A stretch of DNA of 64,000 nucleotides from Leishmania donovani (taxonomy: Eukaryota; Euglenozoa; Kinetoplastea; Trypanosomatida; Trypanosomatidae): NCBI RefSeq assembly GCF_000227135.1, contig NC_018259.1, positions 902,406 to 966,405 of the forward strand, read 5' to 3'. A program made the position numbers and the translations under genes. This document shows, one piece after another, positions 1 through 10,212 of this stretch (its first letter is position 1; every line of letters starts with the position of its first letter). The notes beneath the pieces were generated by a model. The model was not told the DNA's origin. It saw only the letters and a program-made list of their open reading frames with translations, and did not search any database.

Positions 1-1023
1 CGCCTCGCGGGCGAGCCGTGCCTGCTCCTCAGAGGATGGTTGCGTCTGTGATGGAGATGCGTGTGCAGCGGCAGGCTGCGCTTCGCAGTGAGTGGAGTCA
101 AAGGCTTGAAGAGTAGCGGTAGAGGAACAGGTTAGCGGAACGGCGGCAGCGCTTGCTGAAGAGGCTTTAAAGGGCCTAAACTGAGGTATGTAGGAGTCAC
201 GAGGCACGGCAGCAACCACGCTCTCCACGGTGGGCGTATAAGAAGCTTCACTAGGGGGTGCGGTAGTGGGCTGGTGGGGGGTGGAGGCCGCATCAGCGGG
301 TGCCGTGAAGCTGACGTGTGCGGGCTGCACGCCTCCTTCGAGGGGAAACACTGCGGGGAGAGATTTGAGCAAGTCGTAGCGCTCGTCTTCGAGAAGGCGT
401 CCGCGAGCGGCGACAGCGGCCAGTGGCTGGGTCGAGGCGCGTCGAATCACATCCATTTGGGCGCGCAGCGCCATCACCGTTGCCATGTGCTGTGGTGTAG
501 AAGAGGTGTCGGCGAAGCGGGCCTGCAACACCTCTTGGCAGACGATGAGGCGGCGGTTCACTGTTCGATCCCACCACTCATAGCACCCCGCGTAGTCTTT
601 CGTGTGCGCGATTTGTTCTTCAATGCCGAGGCTCAAGAGAAAATTCGCCTCATCGAGCGCCTGATGCGTGCGATCGGTCGCCTGCGAGACGGCATCTATG
701 AGGAGCTCCAGGAGCTCGTCCTCTGAGAGGGACGCGCGCGCCTCTGCTGTCAAGGTAAAAAGCTGTGGAACGGCCTCCTCCCGTAGTGAGACGGCTCCGT
801 CGAAGGCTTGGCGAAGGACCTTAGTGGCTGTCTGGTCAACCTTGCGCCATAAGCTAAGCAGCCCAGTTGTCAGTTGATCCACTGCCTCCTCGAAGCCCAT
901 CTCCCTCGCATTCGCCGTCATAGGCATGGCGGTGGTGGTGGAGCTAGCTGCGCTGCTCATGCGGGGAGGAGGCGCGACTACCTGCCGCACCGACTCCCGT
1001 ACATCGTTCAGAAAGCTCCACAT
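1..1023 (-). CDS. Conserved hypothetical protein, C-terminus cut by window edge
   Basis: The minus strand is open from an ATG at 1023 to the left edge, exactly 341 codons with no stop, so this is the N-terminal part of a larger protein. It starts MWSFLNDVRESVRQVV. In-frame ATGs also occur at residues 22, 34 and 36. Residues ~45-230 are predicted mostly helical and rich in charged and Leu/Ala residues (for example SLSEDELLELLIDAVSQAT and YEWWDRTVNRRLIVCQEV). From ~250 the sequence becomes Ser/Thr/Ala/Pro-rich and probably disordered. Codon choice is GC3-rich, as in the neighbouring genes. I do not recognise a family. A helical N-terminal domain followed by a flexible tail could be an adaptor or membrane-curvature type protein, but this is only a guess. 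A homopolymeric C-run lies just upstream, around 1072-1082. Confidence 0.8.
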   Translation of the reverse strand, partial: MWSFLNDVRESVRQVVAPPPRMSSAASSTTTAMPMTANAREMGFEEAVDQLTTGLLSLWRKVDQTATKVLRQAFDGAVSLREEAVPQLFTLTAEARASLSEDELLELLIDAVSQATDRTHQALDEANFLLSLGIEEQIAHTKDYAGCYEWWDRTVNRRLIVCQEVLQARFADTSSTPQHMATVMALRAQMDVIRRASTQPLAAVAARGRLLEDERYDLLKSLPAVFPLEGGVQPAHVSFTAPADAASTPHQPTTAPPSEASYTPTVESVVAAVPRDSYIPQFRPFKASSASAAAVPLTCSSTATLQAFDSTHCEAQPAAAHASPSQTQPSSEEQARLAREA

Positions 1024-2740
1024 GCTCAGAAACGCACTGTGCTGCTGCGCCGCGCAGACACGCTCTTTCTCACCCCCCCCCCCACACTATCGAGGCGGGG
1101 GAGTGAATGGGGTAGGTGTTATGAAAAGGAAGAGGAATTGGGGGAGGGGGAGGGGCAGAAAAAGGAGCGAGCGGGTGTATTGCTGCAGAGCCGCGTGGCC
1201 AAAGATATGAAAGGGAGAGAGAGCGACGAACGCACACAAGCCCACACGAAGGGGCAGGAGGAGGAGGGGGGGGGGTAAAATGGCGTAAAGGCGCCACCAC
1301 AGCAGTGTACAGGCGATATAGAGGCCAACACGCAGGAAGAAGGAACACACGCGCACGGCTGAGAAGCACTGCAGAAAAAGGATGGAAAACGAAAAGAGGG
1401 AAGAGTGAAGGATGGATAGGCTGCGGAGAAAAGAAACCCACAAGCACACACACGCACAGCAACAAGAATGGCAAGCGGGATATACGAGACTGTCACTCAC
1501 GATGTAAAGAACTCACGCCCACAAAGCGGTGACCAGCGCATGCAAGCTTAGCTGCAACAAGAGTAGAGCTAAAAAAAAAAAAAACAAGAACGAAACAAGA
1601 AAGGATGGTGTGCTGCAATGCTGGGAGAAGTCACCCAAAGTCCAGCAGGGTCAATCAAGTCGTACGAAACTGCTCGAGGTTGAACGACGCACTGCAGTTG
1701 ATCCCCCTACGCGAAGCTGCGCAGCCACCCGCACTTGTGCTTGCTTTCTGTTTGTTCTCGCTTCCTCACCTACAGACGACCCTCCGAAGCGCCTCTGCCT
1801 CTGGCGCCGTTTTTTTTTCTCCCCTCTTCAAGGCGCGGATGAGAGCGGCCAGGCAAGAAAGGTTTTCTCTTGTATTCGCTCCTTCTCGCCTGTTGTGTCC
1901 AGTGGGAATCGAGAGGGTGGGTGTCTGTGTGCAACCGTCCACTGCAGCGGGAAGGAGAGAGGGAGGGAGCACGACAGGTGTGTCATACACACACACACAC
2001 GTGCACGAGATATGGTTTGCTTCTGCGTAGGCGTTAAAGAGGCGATGTAAAGCGACTGAAAAGGGGGGATCCTGCGCAAGTTACCAAGTTCACATGCGCA
2101 TGGGCCAAGGACGGCACGGGAAAGAGGCGCGCGAGGGAGGTATGGTACCGATGAGTTCGTTTCGACGGTGCAGCGAGGTCAGTTGTGCGGGGAAGCGGGG
2201 AGACAGAGAGATGTAAAAACGCATTCACCGTGGGTTTGCTAAGTTGTGTGAAAGACTCAGCCCATTCTATCGGGGAAAGCGTCCCCTTTTCGGCCACTCA
2301 TGCAAACGGTTTTGTGGCATTTTTCCCTACTTCTTTTTTTCCTTCGCGTGCTTGCTCCTATCCCTTCCTCACAAGTCCGTGTGAATGCCACCCACACAGA
2401 GCCGCACAAGCATGCACAGACACACACACACACACCTACACGGAGAGAAGCACACACGAGCACAGGCACACGTGCCTGCGAGAGTGCTGCGGATTTTGTG
2501 AATGCCTGTTTTTTTTTGTTCGCTTGTGTGTGTTCTTGTGCTTTTCTTTTATGACGAGAATGGTGGTGACGATTTGGCAACCAAAGAACACGGGCATGCG
2601 CACCGGTGCCCGGCTTCGACCGCAACGAACTCCCAAAAGACACACCCCACACAGAGGTGTGCGCGTCCCGATGCCTCTCCTTCCTCCCTTGTCCACAGCT
2701 GCATTTCCCGCCAAGGCACTGCGCTCCCCGGAAGGAGCCC
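1024..2740. other. Intergenic spacer
   Basis: No coding sequence is supported. The spacer holds poly-purine/poly-pyrimidine tracts, A-runs near 1571-1583 and short CA repeats near 1988-2000 and 2420-2437. It should contain the 3' UTR of the gene at 2741-3595 and the trans-splice site of the partial gene to its left. Short open frames here are low-complexity and have atypical codon use. Confidence 0.6.
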
Positions 2741-3595
2741 TCAAGCAGGGTACATATTGTGCTTGTATCGCGCATCCGGCTTCTGCAGAGGGTGAATCGC
2801 CACATCTTCCATCATTTGCGTAAACTTGCCACTTGGATACTTGCCAGAGGGCTGCGCGAGCTGCACTGGCATGGAGGGGCCGCGCAGGTGTGGAAGGGCG
2901 TAGTATCGCTCCATTTCGGGCGTACGCAGAATGCCGCGCTCGTGCTGCTCGATGCGGTAGGACTTGCGCGCGTTCTGGGCAACAATGTCGCGCGAGACCA
3001 GCTCCAGGTGCTGTAGCACTCCCAGTGGAATAACGTTCATGCCAGCGTTGTGCCACCACGTGTACAGCGCTTCTCTCCCGGACGCCGCGTCGGCGATGGT
3101 GCGGAGGCCGGAGCTCTGCTCAATGCGCTCCAGGTATGACTGCAGATCCTCGCGCGACCAGCATTGGGCCGTGTATTGATAAATAAACGGGGCTGTGTAG
3201 GAGAGCGGAAAGTGCGACGGCGTCTCGTACGCCTGGCCGACCTCGGCATAGTAATCCCATTCCGGGGCTCCGTTGTTTGCCACGGTGCTCGAGGCCGACA
3301 CGGTGCGGCGGCAAACGCTGTCCTGGTGAAAGCGAACCGGGTCGTCGGTCCAGCGAGCCCAGGGCCAGTGCCGATAATGGTTGCGGTTGCGCATGCGGTT
3401 GTGCCACTCGACGCCGCTGCGGGGGTCCCAGGTGTTCCCGTACTCCTCCGGCATCTTGTGCGCAAGCGGCGACCGTACATGTGCGTTCTTGGGAGCCAGG
3501 TAGCGGGCCTTTCGGCGACGATGGGCGTACACCATGACCCGATTCATGTACCCCTTGGCCGTGGAGGCCCATGAGACGTGGGTGGTGCGCAGCAT
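2741..3595 (-). CDS. Hypothetical basic protein, probably mitochondrial
   Basis: This is a 284-aa ORF with a true ATG at 3595. The N-terminus is basic and lacks acidic residues for about 35 positions (MLRTTHVSWASTAKG, then AHRRRKARYL), which fits a mitochondrial targeting sequence. The body is rich in Trp, Tyr, His and Arg (for example NRNHYRHWPWARWTDD), with several short helices such as SREDLQSYLERIEQSSGL. Size, basic charge and the aromatic/arginine-rich character resemble trypanosomatid-specific mitochondrial ribosomal or ribosome-associated proteins. No diagnostic motif is visible, so that role is inference. No transmembrane segment is seen. Codon use is typical and the ORF is complete. 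Confidence 0.85.
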   Translation of the reverse strand: MLRTTHVSWASTAKGYMNRVMVYAHRRRKARYLAPKNAHVRSPLAHKMPEEYGNTWDPRSGVEWHNRMRNRNHYRHWPWARWTDDPVRFHQDSVCRRTVSASSTVANNGAPEWDYYAEVGQAYETPSHFPLSYTAPFIYQYTAQCWSREDLQSYLERIEQSSGLRTIADAASGREALYTWWHNAGMNVIPLGVLQHLELVSRDIVAQNARKSYRIEQHERGILRTPEMERYYALPHLRGPSMPVQLAQPSGKYPSGKFTQMMEDVAIHPLQKPDARYKHNMYPA

Positions 3596-6272
3596 TGCGA
3601 CTGTTGCTCACCTTGCGCTGTAGTGGAGACTTGAAAACCTAGAAAAGGCAAAAGAAAACCGACACACCAGCGTGCACCGACAAGCACGCACGAGAGTGTC
3701 GCGCTGCCGAATGTAGCGGAAAGGAGAAACAAGAGAAAAGTCACCGATGGGGGCGAGTAAAGAATGATGTGAAGAAAACAGCATGGCTGGCGCAGCCAGG
3801 CCGGAGGCGGGCGATCAGTCGTCAGAATCAGCTTCGCAGGGCGGGCGTGCGTGATGGGGTGGGAGGGAGGATGCATGCGGAAAGCAAAAGACACAGACGG
3901 TCATTGCAAGGCACATCACCGCTGCTGCCGCGCGCCTCGTGCGAAGCGTCCCGATACGACCCGGGCACCCGAGGTGTGCATGCCCTGCGGCCATCTGAAG
4001 GCAGGAGCTCCTGCTCTGTCGCCATGTCCGCGACGTCTGCGATTCACCGTCTCCCGTTTGCCCGGCCTCCCCTCCACAAGCCATCTTGCCGAGTGCGCAG
4101 GAGCGAGGCAGCGCACAACCACAAACGCGCGCCGTCTACCGCACACATGACACGGTAATTTCGCCTATGCTCCGCTGACGCCCGTTTTCCTTTCCTTGTA
4201 CGCTTTCTGATGGTCGATAGCCGTACGAGAAGATTTGAGAGAAGGTAAACACAAACTTCACAAGCGGAGTGGTCGAACGGGCTGCGGGCCTCACTAGAAG
4301 TCGCTCGCTTGCATCCATCATCGACAACCTGCAGATTAGGGATGAGCGGACAGGGAGGAGAGGGGATGGCCATGAGGAGATGGGCACAGCCGCTCCCGCC
4401 TTCTCTCCTCTCTTCACCCACGTCCTTTATTGCCAGTCGACGCCGCTACCAGACCAGAAGGCAAGCTACCGACTCCTCCCCTATCGGCCGCAGCACGTAC
4501 ACAAACGTATACGATTACTTCCCTTTCCTTTGCCAGCGTGCGTGAGAGAGGCGGGAGAGAGATGGAAGAAGCGGGAGAGTGAGTTGCTCCGAGGTCCTTA
4601 GCGAGTCCGCCCCATTCGTCCAAGCCCATTCGACTGCTGAAGTGTGTTCAGCTGCGCCGCGGACACGGAGGCCATGTCAGCGCGAATAGAGAGCGTCCTC
4701 TTGTACAAGAGCGCAGATGCGCGTATACGATGTGTTTGCTTGTCCTGGCGAGGCTTCCGTGCCACCTGCCCTTCTATCTTCCTGTCCCACCGGGTGGAGA
4801 CGTGAAGGGGAAAGTCGGGATGGGAGGTGGGACGTACTATAAAGACATAAACCGTAGAAGTGACGGGCGAGAAGGCACCATAACGGCAGCGGGGCCCATG
4901 CGCAGCGAAGACGGAAACTGGAAGCAGCCCTGGTAGGTGGCATAGAGTCATGGCTTCCACTGGGCGAATAAAAGTCCATCATCTCCCGATCGCGACGCAC
5001 CGTCATGTCCCCCGATAAGCGGCTAAAGGCCGGTGAAAAGAGCGCAGCACAGGAGCGACTATGTCTCCTCTGCGCAGGTGGAGGGAGGAGGGAAGCTGGA
5101 GCGCCCACGCGCCTTCTTGGGAAGAAGAGAGGAGCACAAGAAAACGTAAGAAGAGTGCGGAGTTTGTGGTCCGCATTCATGGGTCCGAGGGAAGGCATTC
5201 GCTACGCAGGTAGGCACCTCGTAGCAAATTTATACGTGCGCGAACAAGATGCAGGGCACCTACGCGCTGGCAGACGCACAGACACACTCAAACAACAACA
5301 AAAATGTAGCCTTGTCCGCGTAAAGGAGATGCAGTCCTGTCTGGGGAGGCGCCGATACAGACGGAGGAAGGGAGAGACGGAGGACGCGAGGAGGAGAACG
5401 TAGGAAAACACAGAGAAGATAGAGCGGAAAAGACGTGGGCGCACGCATGCACGCGCGCGCGTATGAGTGCGTGTGCATGTGCAGAGAGGGGGAGCGGCGA
5501 GGAGCTCGTCGCCACAAAGCAAGATTGAGGAAAGGGTGGTCCGAGTAGCGCGAGAGAGAAGTCGCAACTGCAGGGACGGCAGAAGGAAAACAACAAAAAA
5601 AGATAGAGCAGCACAGCCCGTAAAACGTAAAAAAAAAGAGGAAGCGAAGAAAAAAAATGGACGCGCCTGCGTCCTCTTGTTCGTGTCTGTGTGAGTGGTG
5701 TGAAAAGTGCGTTGTGTCTTGTCCGCCTTGACGTGTGCTTACTGTTGAACAGGGCCGCACCACGGACGAACAAGTCAACGTGCATACGCGCATGACACAA
5801 GCACATCTCTCACTCGCCTCCTCTGCACCACGGCTCATGACGCGGAAAGTAATGAGAAGAAAAGATGCGTGTGCAATGGCATGAGAGAGCACAGGTGGAC
5901 AGCGAGGTGAGGGAGGGGAAGGGCACAAAAGACAAAAAGGAACGTATAAGGAAGTGCTTGTCGCGTCTCCACATGCGTGCACGCAAAAAAAAAAACGCCT
6001 CGATCTATGTCAGTCTCCTCGCATGGTGCGTGCACGAAGTGACAGGCAGAGATAGACACCTCTCACGCGCACGAATGAGGCGGAGGCAATGAAGAGGGAA
6101 GGGGATAGGAGAGGAAGCTCTTCCACTCGTACAACGAAGCGAAGAAGGGAAAATAAACGCAATCACACCGACACACACACACACACACGCACAAAGACAG
6201 AAGCAATAACGATAGCAGTCGCGCCGCCATCCCCCGCCGCCGCATCGCGCAGCTTCTCTCCTTCTTCGTAGT
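3596..6272. other. Long intergenic spacer
   Basis: About 2.7 kb without a supported gene. It is purine-rich on the plus strand and contains A-runs (5621-5660, 5986-5996) and a CA repeat at 6170-6190. It holds the 5' UTR of the 284-aa gene and the 3' UTR of the PAP2 gene. Minus-strand frames here, such as 5260-5982, are Ser/Phe/Leu/Cys-rich readings of low-complexity DNA and are not accepted as genes. Confidence 0.55.
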
Positions 6273-8216
6273 TCACTCAGGCGACAGTGGTGGTGACCCC
6301 GGATGATGCGCTGCCGGGCCGGTAAGCTCCTGGCCAACCCCAAACGTTTCCCTCAAGAGCACCTGGCACACAAATGTGGCCACGAAGCCCATGACAGCGT
6401 AGGAAACGGTGCGCCCGTGTACGTCCCAAAGCCACCAGTGTCGGTGAGTGCGGAGCGACCAGACTTGCTGAGTGTTCAAGTACCCGTCCGGTTCCTCTAC
6501 CGTTTCTGTGTTGCTGCGTGAATTCGACGCGTTCCTGCCGCCAGCGGCGGCCGCGGCGGCTTTCCCGTCTTGGCCAAATCCGTCGTGGAAGCGGTCACTT
6601 TGCATGAAGAGAGAACTGTTGGCGGTGACGGGGATGCAGGAGCGTGAGCCTCGCTCGTTGCCAAGCGTGGTCAGGCCGACCACTTTCGCCATGGCCAAGT
6701 AGAGCTGCTGAAGCGACTTGGGCAACCGCGCCGCGCACTCACCCGACAAGAACTTGAAGACCGCCTTCAATACAACAGCGGCGATGAGCGACGACAGCTC
6801 CCTGCTGGCAAAGACAACGACCATGCACACGACCCACTGCATCAGAAAGCTGAGAGAGAATACCATGTCGAGCATGTGGTCGGGTTGCGGGCGTGCCGCC
6901 AGGGTACCGTAGATCGCGTAGAATTTCCAGAGGCCGATCGTAGAGCCCATCACCGCACCAGTGAAGCGCAGGCTATCAATGTAGCACGGGCACGGGTCAT
7001 GGGGTGTAGCATGGGCCATGGAGAGCAGGTGCACGGTGACGTACAAAAGCAGGTACGCCCACCACGGCGTGTCGGCACGCTGCAGGATGCTGGCCTCCCA
7101 CCGATCGAGAAAGGCGACGTGGGAGAGAACAGTAAGGAAGGCCACCACACCGCCACCAATCAAGTCACCGACCCAGTGCATGCCCAGGTAGATGCGCGAG
7201 AAACTGACGTGCGCGAAGTAGCAAACGGCCGCCAGCCAGCACAGGAAGGCGTGATCAGGGAAGACGTGCACCAGTTTGCAGTACAGAAAGAAGGAGAAGA
7301 CGCCGCTTTGGCAGGAGTGGGTGCTTGGGAAGCCGTACTCGTTGTCGTGAGTGTCCCGCTTGCCGTGCAGCTGAAGCGGTGGACATGGCGGACGTGGGCA
7401 GCAGAAAGCGTCCTTCATGATGCCGGTCACGTACTGACCTACCCATAGCATCGACTCGATTTGCACACTGCTGAGCGGCGCACCGAGCCAGGCCGTCGTC
7501 GGAATGAACAGCATGTAGAACTCGGCCTCGCCGGTGAAACTCCACAACTGGAAGTAGGGTACGAGCAGCGGCTGCAGTGGATTACCTATGCGCTGCACCT
7601 TCTCGATCCACCACACCTGCTGCTCGTTACAGAAGCAGGAGATGTACCACTCACGAAATGCAACCGTCCGCTGCGGGCGGCGCCACTGCACGAGATTTTC
7701 GTGCACCGTGAGCGGCGACGCCACCACGTCGCCTGAAACTCCCGCCGGCGTCACGATCGTCATGGGAACCTTGGTTGCCAACTCGACGGTGCCGCCGACT
7801 TGGGGAGCATCTGTGCCGAGGCCATCTGAGTTTTCCGCGACGTCTGACAGGTTGCTCTCCCTCTCTCTGTCGGGGCCTTTCAAAACGATACCCAGCGAGA
7901 TTGGCCTCGACTTACCACTAGCAGTGCCATTGGCAGCTGGATCGCCGCCGCCGCCGCGGGGATACGGCCTGCCACTGCTGTTCCCGTTGCACCACGCAAC
8001 ACCGGCTATGCCACCATTCCCAGTGCCATTTTTGGCATCTTCGGTGCATGCGGCGCTGACAGCAACGCCTTCGCGAGCAGCCTCCTTGTGGGTCAACGCC
8101 AGCGTCGTCAACGGTGGCGATGGCACCCGCGTGAAGTCCTGAGCGGAGGAGGGGCCAGCAAAGTGGCTGATAGGCACTGATGTCGCGACGAACATTTGGT
8201 GTGTGGCTGTTAGCAT
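6273..8216 (-). CDS. PAP2-superfamily lipid phosphatase, sphingosine-1-phosphate phosphatase-like
   Basis: A 647-aa membrane enzyme expected to dephosphorylate a lipid phosphate, most likely a long-chain base phosphate, at the ER. All three PAP2 catalytic motifs are present: K-x6-RP at residues 268-276 (KDAFCCPRP), PSTH at 297-300 in YGFPSTHS, and SR-x5-H-x3-D at 340-351 (SRIYLGMHWVGD). The catalytic histidines are in PSTH and at 347. The PSTH form, and motif 1 lying after two hydrophobic segments, match the S1P-phosphatase branch better than plain PAP2 enzymes. About eight hydrophobic segments occupy ~225-640. The first ~180 residues are a Ser/Gly/Thr-rich extension and a low-complexity Asn/Ala/Gly patch lies near the C-terminal third. 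Start choice: the frame is open to 8264, but that codon is GTG inside a (CA)n repeat. The first ATG is at 8216. Confidence 0.92.
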   Translation of the reverse strand: MLTATHQMFVATSVPISHFAGPSSAQDFTRVPSPPLTTLALTHKEAAREGVAVSAACTEDAKNGTGNGGIAGVAWCNGNSSGRPYPRGGGGDPAANGTASGKSRPISLGIVLKGPDRERESNLSDVAENSDGLGTDAPQVGGTVELATKVPMTIVTPAGVSGDVVASPLTVHENLVQWRRPQRTVAFREWYISCFCNEQQVWWIEKVQRIGNPLQPLLVPYFQLWSFTGEAEFYMLFIPTTAWLGAPLSSVQIESMLWVGQYVTGIMKDAFCCPRPPCPPLQLHGKRDTHDNEYGFPSTHSCQSGVFSFFLYCKLVHVFPDHAFLCWLAAVCYFAHVSFSRIYLGMHWVGDLIGGGVVAFLTVLSHVAFLDRWEASILQRADTPWWAYLLLYVTVHLLSMAHATPHDPCPCYIDSLRFTGAVMGSTIGLWKFYAIYGTLAARPQPDHMLDMVFSLSFLMQWVVCMVVVFASRELSSLIAAVVLKAVFKFLSGECAARLPKSLQQLYLAMAKVVGLTTLGNERGSRSCIPVTANSSLFMQSDRFHDGFGQDGKAAAAAAGGRNASNSRSNTETVEEPDGYLNTQQVWSLRTHRHWWLWDVHGRTVSYAVMGFVATFVCQVLLRETFGVGQELTGPAAHHPGSPPLSPE

Positions 8217-8243
8217 GCCGGCAACACAACGAGAGCCCGCCAG

Positions 8244-8264
8244 CACACACACACACACACACAC
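8244..8264. repeat. (CA)n microsatellite upstream of PAP2 gene
   Basis: An uninterrupted CA dinucleotide tract, reading GT on the minus strand, lies about 30 nt upstream of the chosen ATG of the PAP2-family gene. It is therefore in the 5' UTR or intergenic DNA, although the frame stays open through it. Confidence 0.85.
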
Positions 8265-10212
8265 GCTACTCGGCTAGCGAGAACGATGGAGAGCGATGCA
8301 AGTGGCCGACAGTGGAAGGTAAATGGAGAAGAAGAGTGTGTGTGTTTTTTTTGTGTGTGTGCGTGTGTGCAGATGAGCCCGTAAGCCACTCTGATCCCTG
8401 TGTTCACCCAAACAAAATTGCGCAGCTCGAATTCGTCGGCTCGCAACAGTGCCGCGAGCTGACCAAGACGGAGAGGGCGTTGCTCTGTATAGAGAGAGGG
8501 GGAGGGCAGAGGTGGACGCACGATACGCTACAATCGACGCTGTGCTCAGGCTGTGCGTATCCCGACCGTCGCCATCGAAGAACGCTCGGCAACAATGTAG
8601 GTGGGGTATATTGGAGAGCGCCGCCTCATCCGAGAGAGAGAATACCAAGACTGATGCCGCGCTGCTGCTCTGTGAGCGAGTAAGAGGGTATACGAAAGGA
8701 TTGAAGGTCTAGAAGAGGGAGGGCTACGTCGTGCAGTGCCGTCGTTCTCAGGGGCACTCGCACGCAAACAATCGAAGCCGTATCTGCACCGCCTCCCCGG
8801 CACCGTGCTCAACAGAGAACGCGTGTAGGAGTGTGTTGACTGGCAAGAGAAGCCGAGAAGGGAGGACGCAGAGAGAGAGAGAAGGCCGTGAGAAAAAAGT
8901 GCGTACGCCGCGAATCACGGCCAAATCAAGCAACAGCAGACAAAAAAGTGGCGGAGGACGGTGGCTGAGGAAGAGAAACACCGCAGAAGAAGCAGAACGG
9001 TCAAAGAGAAGACGCGAGAAAAGGCAAAGGAAGAGGCGTGCGCACAGATACACGAGGGGAATACTTTGGCCTCGTTTCTTTTTCCGAATGGTTGCGGTGG
9101 TAAAGGTGGCGTCCACACCGCACCTCATGCAATATGTATATCTGGGTCTACGTGAGGGAAGAGATGCACATGAGCACACCTCTATATGTCTGCAGCCAAG
9201 CCGCATAAAGGGTCGCACACCCGCGCCCAGAGGAAGAGGAGAGCGGGTCAGGGAGCGTTGAGTGCGTTGGCACACCCGAGGCACGTGAAGCCATCGGAGC
9301 AGTCGCCAAGCAACCAAAAACAACGACACACAACGATGAGCAAAAACAAAAACAAGAAAAAGGAAAGAAGAGGTGGGAGAAGGAAGAATGCGAAGGCATG
9401 TCGAGATGGAGAAGTGGTAGTTGCTCCGCTTCTGTATACCCGTCTGCTGCGCCACGGGCAATGATGACGCGGTATGACGCATGCTTATTCCGCTCCGCAT
9501 GGCTAATGCCTCCGTAATGCGGTTCGTCCAACAAAGGGAAGGAGGAGGCGCAAAAAAAAAAAAAACAATGGCGCCGCACCACCCTGGACACGCAGATGCC
9601 GCTGCGCGCCAAGTCTTTCGAATGGAGTGATCAAGATGATAGATCGAGAGCCGAAACCCGACGGGGCCTCTACGCCCCCGTCCACTGCGCACGTTTTTTT
9701 TCTGTTTTGTATGTGTGATCGAGTACTGCGCACATGGAAACAGCGACGAAGCACGGATAGCAGAAGAAAACACCAAGCAGAAGCCGCCCTGAGCGGCAGC
9801 CTGGAGAAGCGACGCCAAGGGATCAAAAAGAGCGGTGCCGCTACGCGCTCGCAGCGCGCGAGGGGAAAGGGGGTGGGGCATGGCACAGCAGTTCAACAAC
9901 TGAGCGTGCAGGAGGGTAGAGCACCCCTCCATGCCCCGCCCCTCAACGAGTCAGGCAATCTCTTGGTATTATCTGAAGACGGTAGCAGATGACGGCAAGT
10001 GAAAGAAGGCGCACAAGCCACCAAAGGGGAGTTAAACAGAACTCACAAACAGGGAACGAGAAGACGCAAAAGACGAAAAAAAAAAAGAAAAGGGCCACAT
10101 CACCGAATCTCTAGCACAACGCCCCGTATCGCTCGCCGGCGCCATGGCTCCCCAGCTCTGACCAACTCAGACGTTTTGTTTTTTGTTTCGCTACCCCTCC
10201 CCCTCTACCGCC
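8265..10212. other. Intergenic spacer
   Basis: About 2 kb with no supported gene. It contains a T-run and (TG)n stretch near 8347-8370, A-rich tracts near 9345-9365 and 10077-10090, and an A-run at 9551-9563. A 394-codon minus-strand frame (8748-9932) is rejected because it depends on homopolymers coding poly-Phe and has non-native codon use. Confidence 0.55.

Noticed and set aside
5260..5982. 240-codon minus-strand frame rich in Ser, Phe and Cys
   Set aside because: It comes from purine-rich spacer DNA. The apparent start is in low-complexity sequence and there is no domain.
8217..8264. N-terminal extension of the PAP2 protein
   Set aside because: The first codon is GTG and the extension reads a CA repeat as Cys-Val. 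The first ATG is at 8216.
8748..9932. 394-codon open frame on the minus strand
   Set aside because: Low-complexity spacer read through A-runs as poly-Phe. Codon use is unlike real genes here and no motif is seen.
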